From positions 9,326,821 through 9,390,820 of the forward strand of contig JAAONU010000013.1 in the NCBI GenBank assembly GCA_012932295.1: DNA of 64,000 bases. The letters run 5' to 3'. The notes under the pieces were generated by a model. The model was not told the DNA's origin and searched no databases. It worked only from the letters and a program-made list of their open reading frames with translations. A program made the translations under genes and the position numbers. This document shows, piece after piece, positions 25,301 through 36,604 of the stretch. Source of the stretch: Cyclina sinensis. Taxonomy: Eukaryota; Mollusca; Bivalvia; Venerida; Veneridae. The first letter of the stretch is position 1; every line of letters starts with the position of its first letter.

Positions 25301-28300
25301 ATAAAGACAGCCATCATCTGAACATTTTTTGTAATGCCTGCAGTCATTAAAACAAGCACAAACTGTGTGCCTTTTGCAATGTTTGTAAACATTAAAACAG
25401 TCGCAAACAATATACATCTGGCAGTGTCTGCAAACATCAAATCTGTCACAAACTGCCTTTTGTAATGTCTTTAAACATTAGTCAAATGCCTTTCCAATTT
25501 CTTTATTTCTCTTTTATGCACTGGCAAAAAAACTGAATCACAAATATAATCACTTCGAATGGTATATTTGCATTATATTGTGAATAAAGAGTACACAGAA
25601 AACTATCACAGAAATTTATTACAGGGCACAAGGTAAACGCAAGAAAAAGAAAGATGGGCACGAGGCTGATGATGAAAGTGATGAAAGTAAGTTCTTTTCG
25701 TGTTTTTGCAAATATAACTTCTAGTTCTTATTCCGTAAGATGACGCTTTGATGATGCCTGGATTAAACAAGGGAATCATTTAACTTTTTTTTTTTTTAAG
25801 TTTTTGTTTTGTTAATGCTTAGGTTTTGAAATTTTATGTTGTTGACGGATTAATTTTGATATTCAGCATTCATCGCATAATCAGATAATCCATTGAATTT
25901 AAAATCAGTAGACAAATTGTAATTTCTAGAATTCAACCACTAAGCCAGTTAGCGTTAATGGAATTCAATTAGTGCAAAAATATATCCAGCGTTTCTAGAC
26001 CTACTTAGTGTTCTAGTTATTTAGCTTATACTAAACTCATCTATGCCTTTCCCGCTGCAGTATAGAGACTGACTTGAGCGTCGTAAAGAAAGAAAAAACT
26101 ACCCTCTGTCGCGCATTATATTGTATAACAATGTACAATGTCTACTTGGAATTTCAAGTTGTATTATACATTGTTGTTACATTAGTGTACAGCAAACAAT
26201 ATTTCTTTACTGTAACAGTATCGTTTCGTCAGGTTTCTCTACTCTTTGTATCACTGAAATGTAAACAATAAAACAGTATGCTTAAGTAATTAAACGGTCA
26301 AGCAGAGTGTTCTTAGACAGTCAAACAAAGTGTACTTAAAATATCAAACATCGTGTACACAAATAATCAAACAGATTGTTCTCAATGAAACATAGTGTAC
26401 TTTTACTTTCAAACATAGTGAACTCAAGCAATCAAACACAGTGTGCTCAATCAAACACAGTGTATTAAAACAAACAAACATGGTGTACACTTACTATTTA
26501 ACATAGTGTACTTAAACAATCAAACACAGTATACCCAAGCAAACAAATATAGTATATGCACACTATCAAATGTAGTGTACTTAAACCATCAAATATAGCC
26601 TGCTTTGGGCAGCTTTACGACGCTCAACTCTATTTAGCTTGGCTACATTGCTTTTTACATTAACATTTTTGTACATTATGCTTACGTTTATTGCTGTTTC
26701 ATTAATATAGATAACTCAGTTGCGGTTATTTTCGAGATTTTGTTTTTGGACTAGTTGTAGCTGCCTAGACTTTGGTAAGGGGAAGCTTTTAGTCTGTCTT
26801 TTCTCTGTTGTTCTAACTCTGTTCTAACTCAGTTATTCTTGCTTCACATTATGCTAATTATTTTAGCTTTTTGGATTTACATAATTATATTGTTTCTACG
26901 CTAGGAATAATAGTAAAAAAAGCAGTAATTATCAACATGTTTGCTGTTTTTGCTTTGCACTTTATTTGAATACATGTATTTTATAAGTCAAGAAATTTTA
27001 TATAGCATATATACAGTAACTTTTCTTATAAAAAGCCATTAAATAGTTCAATAAAAAATATTGACTTGATTGCAGGTGAATACGACCCAGTAACGGGGAA
27101 AAAAATAAAGAAAGGTGATAAGAAGAAAACAACTAGGCCTGGTGACGAAGGACCAGCTGATTATGAATATGTATGTTCTAGTATTTAAAGAAAGTTGTAG
27201 AAGATTTAAAAAGTATTTTTATATTTCAATCTAAATATAAATCTTCCTGATTATATCTATGTTTTTTTTAAATAAAATTTGGAAACCTCTCAAAGAATCT
27301 TGTTTCTACTAAAAGAAAGAAAAAAGGTAATGTGTCTGATGTATGAAATGTTGAGTGTATGCATTCATTTTTTCTGCTTTTTCCAGACATATGATGAACA
27401 AGGACGGGTCATAGGAAAGAAGAGGATAGGAGCTTGGGTAAAGATTTCTTCTTCCTAATACAATTTCATCATAATTTTATTAGATATTATCTAACGACTG
27501 GTTTGTGGACCCCACAGTAGCTTTTGTTACGAGATATAGGAAGTCAGTGTATTCTGTAACATGTCAATAAATTTAACTATGTTAAATTAAATACTTTCTC
27601 GGCACTTAAAATTTCAAAAGTTTCAAAACCTTCTCTTTGTCGGTCAAGACATTTTCCGTATGCATATGCTACTTCGGAAAAAAAGAATTTTGGAAACTGA
27701 AACAGTAATTTTATTTATCATCATTACAGGGCAGTGACAGCGGTTCAGAGTATGAATATGAATATGGTAGGTCATTTTACTTCTTCGGTAAATAGTTCCA
27801 TGTAAATTTCATCTGTTTCAAACTTCATCGATGTGGTTATTTGTGCTAAAAGTGCTTGTGAACTTGCGTTTACACCAAACGTGAATATAAAAAGTTCCAA
27901 GAAATCATTGTATGACTTTTTGTGACAATGACTAAAAATAATGCGTTTTGAAATAAATATTACATGCAATTTGATTACAATAATAACTTACCGATCTATC
28001 TACTTGTTTCAGATGCAGACGGCAATGTCAGAGTTGTAAAAAAGGAGAAAAAGCCAAAGAAATTCGGAGGTAAAATATATTGATGATGATTTCGGTAACC
28101 ATTGAAGTATGTATGAGCAGGATCAGACTAGATTTTAAGATTAAATTGTTTTGTCAAGATGACTGGATGTTGAGGATAAGATGTTCTTTTATATATTTCG
28201 AACCAAAAAATAGCTTACGTTAATTTGAGATTCATTGAAAAGGTATCCAACATGTTATATTGATAAATGTATCATATTTCACTTATAACGTGCATTTTTT

Positions 28301-31300
28301 ACTTAAACCTATCTTATTAAAAATAGGAGTTCGAACATTTAAATAAATACAAGTAGGCCTAATTATTACTTATTTACTTAATCGCACAAAACTGTGATTT
28401 CGATCACAGGTGAAGACGATGACGCTCAGTTTGAAGTCGGTGCCGACGGTAAAATACGTTTGCGTGATGGGAAAAAGAAAATTGATCTCTCTAAACTTAC
28501 CGACGACGACCTAAGAAAACTTGGCATTGATCCGACACTAGATAAGAAAGAAATAGCGAGATTGTTAAAGGAGAAGTTTGGAGCTGATATTGCTATAACA
28601 GATAATGACAAAATCATTCCAACTAAAAGGGCAAGTGAATACGGAAGTGACGCAAATACTGACGATTTAGCAGACGATGAAGATCTTGACGTCAGCACAT
28701 GTAAGTTTTTATTTTTGACAGAACCTTCCTATTCAAAAGCACTTTAAAAGCTTTCATTTACAGCCTGGCATGTTTTCAGAGCCACTCAAGGGAAACAGTT
28801 TATCTGGCTGTCTGGCTACTTAAACAGGATGACCACATAGGAGGGTTAATAAAAACTTGCACTTTTTAACTGGCCTACGAAAATTTAAACAAGACTTGTT
28901 CATACACACTTCTGTACTAAAACGCTGCATAACTTATTTGCTTTGGAGTGTTTTAGTCAAACCCAAACCGTTAATGTATTCAATTCTTTTATCTTATTTA
29001 GGAAACAGCCACATTTAATCTCTTCAAAGATTTTTTTACAAAACGTTTCTTAACAAGCAGTTAGAAATTACCTCGCAAATGTATCTATGATTCTTTCAGT
29101 ACGAGGACTAAAGAAAGTCAACGTGGTGTGGAAAAGAGGCGGCAAGAAGTTACAGGACCATATGAAGAAAATTCTGGAACAAAGTAAACTTAAAGAAGAT
29201 GACTATGCCAAAGATCTTGATGAAAAGGGTAAGTGTGCGGGCAAAAAATAAGTATTTGGTAATTTAAAGCTTGTCTGGGACATTTAAACACGATGGGTTC
29301 GTCCTTAAAACAATGATAAAACGATTTAACAGTCGATTGGTCAAATCCTTTTATTTCAAGAATAACTTCAAATCTGAAATGTTTCAAAAATGACCTCTCT
29401 ACATATCTTTATTTTACATGCTAAAAATATAAGTATTTTTCTTGATAAATTAAAAGAGTACACTCTTCAGACCAGAACGTTTTTGACTTAATACATCCAG
29501 TTGCACTTGCTGGTGTGATAACGGCGCTTGATGAAATGCAATGACCAGTATTAGTTTTTTTAATGCAAGAAACTAATCAATATTGTTAATGCGAACAATG
29601 TTTAATTATTACTTCTGATCACAACTGGTGACTGGTGATTAGAAAAATATGTGCTAATTACATATAGGAATTAAAGTTGAATATATTACTATATTCAGAT
29701 GCTGACATTGACTTTCTTACGCATTACAAGCTGGTTGATCCAGGATTAATCGAATCTTATGCACGTGCTTTTGTAGTTGAGGATGACGATTTTGATACTG
29801 TAATATCGGCTAAGGTAAGTTTAAGCGGTACCAAGACATGCATTTTGTTAAAAGGTAGTGATTTTCTGAAGGCAATAAAATTTGTTTAAAGAGAATGATC
29901 ACGGTATGCACAACATTGATGTTCTGAGAACAGTAGAATAGAAGCGCGTATTTAAACATACAAACTTTGGTGGTATAAAATGATTAAATATTTGAATATT
30001 AAATGCATATCGTGAAAAGTACGATTGTTTCAAATTGACGATTTATGAAAATAGACAAGACAAGTCTTTATCTTTCAAACTATTTACCGTGCAGGAGACC
30101 AGAACAGCGCTAGAAGGTGTTCCGAGTGTGAACCAAATGACGCCAAAACAGTTTGAATACGTCTTTAAGGTACATATTTACCTTATGAATATGATTCATT
30201 TATTGACAGAAACACAACACTAAACGTAAACATATCTTTCGACCTGTCTTCTTTACTTTTAAGATAATTTACAACTAACATGTTTTGGTGATAAACCTGG
30301 ATCAATGCTGAAAAAGGCCTCAATATACCAGATGTTACAAATGTCTTTAGGGAGTTTGGATGATCATACAATAAATCAATACAAGATTTTGATGCCGAGA
30401 AATGTTTCTTTGCCATATTCAAATTCTTTTTATTATTATAAACATGAAACGACGATAATTATTTATCTTTTATATGCTGTATTTTAGGTGTTGAAGATAG
30501 ATGATGCCTCTCAAGTGACTTTCAGAATGTTTGCCGTTATATCAGCCTTGTGTGAAAGAGTTACCAAAATGGAGTACGTACATTTAGTACACTGACAAAA
30601 TGTACTTCTTTAAGCCCATTTGCATGTTCCTTGAACAATTACTTTGATAATAGTTTCTTAATAATCTTATTATATAAAAGTCTTTTAACTTACAACCCCT
30701 ACTCATTCAAGGCAACATTTTTTTTTGAAATAAAAAAGCACCGTTATGTGTCAAAAGGGACCATTTATTCTTATTTTTCAATTACTTTCTACTTGTAAGT
30801 ATATAAAAACTAAAAAGTTAAAAACCAATACACACTCCATACAGGCAAAGTTTATAAGACGAATATATGACCTTAATATATAAAACTTTGAAATGGCACC
30901 ATTTCAATAGATTATCTGTTTCTTATTTAATTGGCTCATACATATTTTCAGTCCTCTAAGCAAGTATCTGCTGGAAATCAGTGATCTGTTAGATATTCAA
31001 AGAAAGATGGAACTATACAGGTCAATGTTTTACTGTAACGCCGAGTCAGATAGAGATGCCAACTTTATAAAAGCGGAGTCATTGAGAATCGAGTTGATAG
31101 CCGGAGGGCTTAATTGGAAACAGCAAGATTTCATAATGGATAGGCTACAACCAAATGCTTTCCTTGAGGTAGATCTTACATTATGTTCTTTTAGTGGATT
31201 TCAGGAGTGTTTAACAAAAACTGTCAAAATTGTAATTTCTAATGAACGTAAATCTAGCAGGTTTTTTGGACGTTAATAGACTTCAGCATCTAAAATCCAC

Positions 31301-32709
31301 TCTTTTAGATTTTACTAATAAGATTTTTATAACATTTTTTCAAGCATAAACAAATGACAAAATTTGATTCAGTCAAGTTTCAGTTAAACTAATTTACCTC
31401 TCTTACTCATTGCATTCTGTAGTAAGGTTGAATTGTATTTTATAAATATTACCTAGATTTCTTTCCTGGACTACCTATGCTACGTGCCATTATTTTTGTC
31501 GATGCACGAGAACATTGTGGACAACCCACTGGATATGTCAGACGACAAATATGACCATATGCTACGCAAGCCGTCCGGAGGGCATAGACAAAGAGACATG
31601 AACCCACTCGGTAAGTTGAGTTTCACGTATTAACTTTTAATATCTGTCTTCCGTGTCCGCCTAAACTAAAAATATCATTTCAGATTTATTTAGCAATGTT
31701 ATGGACAAAAATTGCTTATGCAGAGATCAGATGTTCAAATTTTCCGAGATTTTTTCACCACAAATACCATAATTTAGATAGATCGTCTAAAGTGCCATAT
31801 AAATATTATTCTAAAATGCCTAGTTTAACGGTTCGGGTTCATTAAAAGCAGTTAACTTACAGTAAATTCTGCTTTATTTCTATAACCGCTTATTCAAAAA
31901 AGGTCACACTTCTTTTTTACAGGTCAGCAGTTGAAGAGAGATTCGGTTTTCCAGTTACGTCAACAGGCACAGGATCTTCTTGATGGAAAAATCAAACCAG
32001 ACGATCTAAAAGAAGAAAAACGAAAACTTTTAGAAAAAGTCGCCACGTATGTTCTGAAATAACAACTAATGCGTTTTATTTATTGGCCTCTTAATGAGCT
32101 CTCAGAATTCAAATTCTTACGTGACCTTATATTTTTATCATCTCTTTGCTTCACTTTGTGCCATAAATATTTAATCAAACATAGTAGATGAAAAGATTGT
32201 GCATAGATGCAGTACGGCGTGATTTCCGAAGGTTTGCAAAACGACAGAAAGTATTTAGAAAGTTACAAAATATTTTCAGACATAAACGGTATTTCATTTC
32301 ATATTTAATTTCTTTATTAAAACTTAATTATGAATGTTAACCTTTACGAAATACGAGTAATACATGTGTCACGGATCAGAAAATGTACCAAGGGTGGGAC
32401 TTGAGTCAAAAGCACCTGCTTACAAGTCAGGTGCTCTATCAGCCGCGCTAACCTTGTGTTGGCAGTGCTGTCGTAGCCATATCACTGATACTGGATCTCT
32501 TACATAAGTATGGTAAATGTTTTCAATAATATAGCTTGCACTTTTTGTTAAGGAGCAAGTGCGTTTATGAATATGATATATACGATAGGTTATGCCTTTC
32601 GGTATTTTTGTTATAAAGTATTTGATTTCTTTGCAGATTACCAAAACTGATAGAAGAGAAGCCTGTAGAAATAGTTTCAGACAGCCCACAACCTATGATC
32701 TGGTCCTGA
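12568..32709 (+). CDS. gene A: large repeat-built charged protein, 25 exons, unrecognised family
   Basis: I assembled 25 exons by eye from splice sites and frame; every junction is phase-consistent and the total is 4,923 nt (1,640 residues). Exons: 12568-13350, 13621-13722, 17285-17344, 19293-19373, 19877-19928, 20269-21207, 21521-21605, 21830-22525, 22764-23093, 24673-24789, 25045-25155, 25625-25686, 27076-27170, 27387-27437, 27730-27766, 28013-28069, 28410-28700, 29100-29228, 29699-29814, 30095-30169, 30488-30573, 30952-31168, 31457-31610, 31923-32046, 32637-32709. The start has an in-frame TAG two codons upstream, unless that TAG is itself an acceptor. No signal peptide or membrane segment was seen. 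Order of parts: basic Ser-rich N-terminus, five IKT/VRTKSGR repeats, GGTRH repeats, Lys/Glu helix, LISPSSDW pair, acidic Tyr linker, C-terminal block with EF-hand-like character. Role unknown; a cytoskeletal or scaffold function is inference. Its 3' part is duplicated as module B. Confidence 0.78.
13621..19928 (+). CDS. gene A exons 2-5: short connecting exons
   Basis: Four small exons (13621-13722, 17285-17344, 19293-19373, 19877-19928) encode residues 262-359. Exon 2 continues the basic Ser/Thr-rich region. Exon 3 is Cys-containing (SSEECLKCLLKIPHKKC). Exon 4 has an aromatic Gly stretch (YIRVGGGYRHGYWYVKC) and a Glu/Leu-rich end. Exon 5 is a short basic helix (RQRELIAKQRLEAIKEK). The first three are phase 0-0; exon 5 ends in phase 1 and joins exon 6 as T|CT. 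Support comes from clean splice sites and frame continuity; I recognise no domain. Confidence 0.6.
13723..17284. other. gene A intron 2, hosting a minisatellite
   Basis: This 3.6 kb intron holds the 39-bp minisatellite at about 14,755-16,525 and otherwise AT-rich sequence with no exon I can support. Open frames on both strands within it come from the repeat or are short AT-rich runs. Confidence 0.6.
14755..16525. repeat. 39-bp minisatellite, about 45 copies
   Basis: The unit is 39 bases, for example GATTTCTGATTTCCCTCATG followed by TATTGTCTATGTGTTAGAT. Copies differ mainly at ATGTATT versus AACTATT, and at GATTTCTG versus GATGTCTG. Because 39 is a multiple of three, the minus strand has long open frames (77 and 116 codons) of a 13-residue unit, MREIRNHLTHRQY. 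These are array by-products with no start context or splice evidence. The array lies wholly inside gene A intron 2. Confidence 0.93.
18538..18625. repeat. 25-bp tandem repeat, about 3.5 copies
   Basis: The unit CAACATTTATTTTACTTCTT plus CCAAT repeats three and a half times with only one or two differences. It lies in gene A intron 3 and shows no coding role. Confidence 0.8.
20269..21207 (+). CDS. gene A exon 6: five tandem ~60-residue IKT-VRTKSGRLIEK repeats
   Basis: A single 939-nt exon encodes about residues 360-672. It consists of five tandem repeats of 58-62 residues. Each begins (A/T/V)IKT-VRTKSGRLIEK, followed by a hydrophobic strand-like stretch, an acidic (S/T)-EDYD motif, a variable linker with a GxxD-like element, a helix ending (I/L)LKKYL, and a close in GxxxEGWE. 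The last copy is followed by an acidic tail (FDDDDPE). The regular alternation of basic, strand, helix and Trp suggests a compact folded unit of about 60 residues. I do not recognise it. Donor ACTG|GTAATT, phase 1. Module B has no equivalent. Confidence 0.85.
21521..22525 (+). CDS. gene A exons 7-8: GGTRH / DGTYSDSESYHS repeats
   Basis: Exon 7 (21521-21605) is a short bridge with TVYEVVVDPLTGKKYKK. Exon 8 (21830-22525) encodes about residues 701-932 with three repeat units. Each has a Ser/Tyr lead (SEYSYKS, HSYYSVV, SDYSYAS), then GGTRH, a run of five to seven Arg/Lys, then DGTYSD-ESYHS in the first two units and RDEHGNVIGYGE in the third. The first two units have strongly basic cores next to likely phosphorylatable Ser/Tyr. 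Exon 8 is aligned with module B exons 1 and 2, which split the same sequence with an intron after SSQ. Exon 7 ends in phase 2 (AA|), which also fits B exon 1. Confidence 0.82.
22764..23093 (+). CDS. gene A exon 9: Lys/Glu/Ala-rich helical segment
   Basis: About residues 933-1042. A Lys-rich lead is followed by DFSDSTISEDVDLENMTEEE and a long charged helix ending in RRREKYGDNYDLM, which aligns with module B exon 5 (RRREKYGDKYDEI). The acceptor is TTACTAG and the donor is GA|GTTTGT; both choices are forced by the phases of exons 8 and 10. The open frame continues past this donor for about 40 codons but loses composition and similarity, so I end the exon here. Confidence 0.72.
24673..25155 (+). 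CDS. gene A exons 10-11: duplicated LISPSSDW exons
   Basis: Two exons, 24673-24789 and 25045-25155, both begin and end in phase 2 and encode the same element: a charged helix ending (E/D)LREKGLISPSSDW, then (S/T)(I/V)DS and a basic tail. They are an obvious internal exon duplication, and each could be skipped without breaking frame. About residues 1043-1118. No counterpart is evident in module B. Confidence 0.82.
25285..25480. repeat. degenerate 43-45-bp tandem repeat
   Basis: About four and a half diverged copies containing CAAACATTAAAACAGTC and TTTTGTAATGTCT-like strings lie in gene A intron 11. It is an old minisatellite with no coding role seen. Confidence 0.55.
25625..28069 (+). CDS. 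gene A exons 12-16: Lys-rich then acidic/Tyr linker
   Basis: Five small exons (25625-25686, 27076-27170, 27387-27437, 27730-27766, 28013-28069) encode about residues 1119-1219. Sequence alternates Lys-rich (GKRKKKKDG) and acidic/Tyr-rich parts (SGSEYEYEYDADGNV), with repeated D-(E/A)-(Q/D)-G-x-V turns that echo the third GGTRH unit (GNVIGYGE). Likely a flexible linker. Phases 1, 0, 0, 1, 1 are all continuous. Confidence 0.72.
26290..26598. repeat. 23-bp minisatellite, about 14 copies
   Basis: Degenerate units of about 23 bases follow the pattern TCAAACA-AGTGTACTTAAA with variable ends. The array lies in gene A intron 12. Similarity between neighbours is moderate, so the array is old. Confidence 0.75.
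28410..29228 (+). CDS. gene A exons 17-18: LTDDDLRKLGIDP helical motif and basic block
   Basis: Exons 28410-28700 and 29100-29228, residues about 1220-1359. A DGKIRLRDGKKKIDLSKL strand is followed by LTDDDLRKLGIDP and KKEIARLLKEKFG, two helices joined by a turn that look SAP- or LEM-like in pattern; this is inference. Exon 18 has a basic stretch (LKKVNVVWKRGGKKLQDHM) and an amphipathic helix. Module B carries the same block, with an extra intron after KRLK. Exon 17 is preceded by ATCACAG and both exons are phase 1-1. Confidence 0.8.
29699..31168 (+). CDS. gene A exons 19-22: conserved C-terminal helical block, EF-hand-like
   Basis: Exons 29699-29814, 30095-30169, 30488-30573, 30952-31168; residues about 1360-1524. 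The block opens ADIDFLTHYKLV and continues YARAFVVEDDDFDTV, EYVFKVLKIDDASQVTFRMF, ALCERV and IELIAGGLNWKQQDFIMDRL. Spacing of helices around DDASQVTF and the QPNAFLEISF junction resembles a pair of degenerate EF-hands lacking a full set of calcium ligands. This is the best conserved part between A and B: 23 of 38 residues match in the first exon, and exon lengths of 116 and 217 are identical. Confidence 0.85.
31457..32709 (+). CDS. gene A exons 23-25: C-terminus
   Basis: Exons 31457-31610, 31923-32046, 32637-32709; residues about 1525-1640. Exon 23 starts ISFLDYLCYVPLFLSMHENI and ends RQRDMNPL, as in module B exon 19. Exon 24 is a Gln/Lys-rich helix. Exon 25 is a short terminal exon ending PQPMIWS, then TGA at 32707-32709. 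Exon 24 ends in phase 2 and so could also join the first B exon if exon 25 is skipped. The two modules diverge after the shared RDMNPL. Confidence 0.8.
32387..32458 (-). repeat. degenerate tRNA-Thr-like sequence (SINE head or pseudogene)
   Basis: On the minus strand the 72-base segment has a box A-like TAGCGCGGCTGATAGAGC, an anticodon arm with loop CTTGTAA (anticodon TGT, Thr) and four paired bases, and a partly paired acceptor (CACAAGG with CCTTGGT). The T-arm (GACTCAAGTCC) is poor. It lies in gene A intron 24 on the opposite strand. A tRNA-derived SINE head or tRNA pseudogene is likelier than an active tRNA. Confidence 0.5.
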
Positions 32710-33975
32710 CACTGACCGCAGATATAATGAAATGTTATTGGTTTGATCAATATGTGCCATTGTCATTTTTTTCCGTCAACATTACGTCGATGATGGCCAT
32801 GGAAACTGTCTTTCACTTTTTTACATTTTGTTTCTAATTGTATATATCTTGTATCATATGCTACTATCGTACGTATTTGACATAACTTGTTTGTCAGATA
32901 AGTACATAGGTAGTCTAGGGAAAATGCCTACAAAGATGAACACACACTATCACCTAACCATTAAACGAACTAGATGTAGCAGAACTGAAATATAAAATGA
33001 TTTTGTGATCTAAGTTTGAAACTTTGAGACGTTTTTTATAATAACATTTAATTGAGCAAATTCAGTTAAATATGACATGTTAATGTTCCCCGTAAAATCT
33101 TAACAGTTATATTTACAATGAGTTGGCTCAAAATTGTAAATATTATTTAAATGAAGAAATATTGTACAGTTTGCTCCGCAATTTTATATTAACTAAAAAA
33201 GGGGGAGGAGTCGGTCGTTTTTATTTTAACGCGGTATTTGTAATGCGATTTGAACGTCTTTTGCAAAATTGAAATGACCCGTTGGAACAATTGTTTCATA
33301 GAATTACTACAAACAACCCGGTGCATGTTTATTGTAACGGTTTATTATTGAGGGCGTTATGAGGCAGAGGTGATCTGAGCACGATTAATCTTTCATTGTA
33401 ATCTTAGAGAAGATTATAATTGAAACTATTTTTGATTTAACATTATTTTGTCGATGTTTTAACTAAATCCTTGACCAATGTGACCACATATTGTTGTGTA
33501 GACAACAACTTAACTGTTACATTTTATTGTAAAACTCAATTTCAATTATCTTGAGCAAATATCAGACAGTCAAGACTGCTTGAAAACGCTCTGCGTATTA
33601 TTTTCTTCCATGTATAAATGTAAATAAGTGTGTATTTGTCAAATAGAATTTGCTACTCAAAACTATTAATTTAAATAAAGGACTTTTTTACGGTAATGAC
33701 GCTAGTTTCGATTACCTAAACTAAAGTGTGCTAAAGCTTATTTATCTAAAAATGCATGCGTTATTTGACAAAGCTTGTCTCTTCTACAAGAGAAATATAC
33801 GTTGACCACTGAGTCTCATGTATAGTAGTTTTGCTTCTGTGAAAAGACTTTTTATCCAGTTTGTGCCAACAGATTTATAGAATTTGAAAGTGTATGTTTG
33901 TATATACTGATAAGAAAATACTGTACATTGTGTGTGAATAAAGTATTAAAAATAAAATTGTTACAATTCTTGGTT
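32710..33975 (+). other. probable 3'UTR of gene A
   Basis: Downstream of the TGA the sequence is AT-rich and non-coding. AATAAA hexamers occur near 33,675, at 33,937-33,942 and at 33,951-33,956; the last pair is the likeliest cleavage signal. Extent is inferred from the hexamers only. Confidence 0.5.
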
Positions 33976-36604
33976 TACCATCCATCTATCTGTTATTGTT
34001 TTATTTAAGGGAAGGCGATACTTTTGCAAAAAAAGACAAACATTTTCAATATGATGGAATTTTTATCAGTTTGATATGTTAGTACTTAACATGTTATCTT
34101 TATGATTATGTCAGTTGTCAATACAGAATGGGGTTTTGGGTGAATTTTGGACGTAATTACACCGAGGGACCTAAAATAGTCTTCAAAGTTAATTCCAATG
34201 TATACCCTTCTTTATACTATGAATGTATTTTTCAGAACATGGAGCTGGAAAAAAGTTGGTATTATTTCATATTGTCCCACCGATCAACCTATCGTATCCA
34301 TCCCAATTTTGCTAACATGTCCTCAATATTAATCTTGATTCCTCGTTCCTAAGAAATAAAACTTAAGTTTAACTTCTCTCTATTACATGATATGTTTACA
34401 ACATAAACGTCCATTTCTGAATGTTTAAGAATTAAACTCGACTTTTGTGCGATTTTAACTGACTCACATTTATCTAACATGTCTTGAACATTATTTCAGC
34501 ATTTAATTGCAAGTTTTATGTTTGAAAATTTATTCACATTCAAAGCAAGTAACGAACAGCTGCAACTAGAAATACTGAAAATAACGGAAGGAAAAATAAA
34601 CAGCATGTTAAAGACGACCATTTTGTGGTTGGTGTATTTATTGGTTAATTCTGATAATTGTTGATACTTCGTTCCTTTTTTGGATTACATATTTGCATCT
34701 CTGAAAACTTCGGGTTAACTGGAGTGGTTCAACGGTTGTATCATTGTTACATAACAGTCTGTTCAAATGAATGTATTTGGCCACACTATAAACTATCTCT
34801 GACGTATTTTGGTTAAGACGAGTTATATTGAATATAAAACATAATAAACCTCTTGTACTAGTAAATGAAAAAAAGCGATGAAATATGTCTAAACTTTATA
34901 AAACATTGCGATGTCTTAGAAATGCAACTGAAGGAGACCACACTTAAGCGCACTGCCAGCGATTCGCACATCTTTATATTTAGTGCTTCACTGTCATAGT
35001 CTTAGCACCGAACTCACTTACAGATCTAAGTATTAAAAATATTGAATATAATGCACTGAATAATAACATGAATGTATAAAACTTGTTATTTCCTTCAATT
35101 AAAATTCAAACAAAAGTTTTTTGTTTTTTTAAATAAATTTAAGACTCACTACGGACAGTAAAAAAGAAATCAGTGTCACACAGGTCGGAAAGACCGCCAT
35201 AATTCTTTCGTACGACGACGTAGTGATGATGGTTTCACGATGATTGAATGGATACATAAGATCTGTTTGTAAATCATATCGACTTTTTCAAAAAAGGTCC
35301 GTTTGTAAGACGTCTCAACCTTTTTGCATAAGGTCTGTTTATAAGTCATGTCGATTTTTTCACAAAAGGTCCGTTTTTAAGACGTCTCAACCTTTTTGCA
35401 TAATGTCCGTTTATAAGTCATATCGACTTTTTATTAAAATGTCCGTTTATAAGTCATATCGTCTTTTTCACATAAGGTCTGTTTGTAATACGTCTCAATC
35501 TTTTTGCATAAGGTCTGTTTGTAAGTCATGTCGACTTTTCACAAAAGGTCCGTTTGTAAGACGTCTCAACCTTTTTGCATAATGTCCGTTTATAAGTCAT
35601 GTCGACTTTTTCACAAAAGGTCCGTTTGTAAGACGTCTCAACCTTTTTGCATAATGTTCGTTTGTAAGTCATGTCGACTTTTTCACATAAAGTCCGCTTT
35701 TAAGACGTCTCAACCTTATTGCATAATGTCCGTTTATAAGTCATGTCAACTTTTCACATAAGGTCCGTTTGTAAGACGTCTCAACCTTTTTGCATAATGT
35801 CCGTTTATAAGTCATATCGACTTTTTATATAAGGTCCAACCCTTTTTGCATAAAGTAGGTGAAATCAGAAAAGAAAACGTAGACTACATATGAAAAGGAA
35901 TAAACGCAAGTCACCTTCGTTTTCTGTTAAAGATTATTTTTCCTAATGACACTTACATGTCTCCACAGACTGCACTGAATCTCTGATAACAAATTGTTTG
36001 TTCATACTGCTATAAAAACATTTTAATATTTTCACACAGAGACCTTATCGAACTTTTTAGAAAAATCTATTGGCCAAATTAGTCTTTTATATTTTTCGTT
36101 TGGCATAATACAGTTGGTAGGGTCTACTTAGTTCGGAAGAAATTGTTACCTTGCTCCTAAGCTATGTCAATGTTTATTTCTTAAGATTTGTTTGTTTCTA
36201 TGATTCAAACATTTCAAGTGACAAACTTTCAGCGTGTTATTCTCCTAGAAATGTGACATATAATACACGACATCAAACCTTACAACATGTCATAAATGTA
36301 CATGATTTACTCTTATAGAAATAAATTACAAAATTATGTTCTATATATTTTCATAGTAAGTTTTAATCATAGCTTTAATCATTGATCGACAGAACAGAAT
36401 GTGTGCTTTTTTATAATTTACATACTTTATGATATATAAAATCTTAAAAACTAATCGGTCAATAAATGTGTACTACCGTTGACCTAAAATTCTAATATTT
36501 CAACTTATCTAACGTCACCGATGCATATTTTGATATCTTCTGCCTTTATGTGAAACAAAATAAAAGTACCTTAATTAATCTTTTACAAATGTCTTATTCA
36601 ATAG
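33976..36604. other. inter-module stretch without exons
   Basis: Between the A terminator exon and the first B exon I find no exon resembling the A N-terminus, IKT repeats or exon 7, and no obvious promoter. The stretch contains the 36-bp array at 35,261-35,853. If B shares the A 5' end, this is intron; otherwise it must hold the B promoter. Confidence 0.5.
35261..35853. repeat. alternating 36-bp / 72-bp minisatellite
   Basis: Two related half-units of about 36 bases alternate: one with AAGTCAT(A/G)TCGACTTTTT, the other with AAGACGTCTCAACCTTTTTG. Both are joined by (C/T)A(T/A)AA-GTCCGTTT-like strings, for about 16 half-units. The plus strand is open in stretches as an array by-product. The array lies directly between gene A and module B. 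Confidence 0.88.

Noticed and set aside
35244..35761. Plus-strand open frames of 112 and 77 codons with SVYKS/SVCKTSQ units
   Set aside because: By-products of the 36-bp array; no splice sites, no similarity to A or B.
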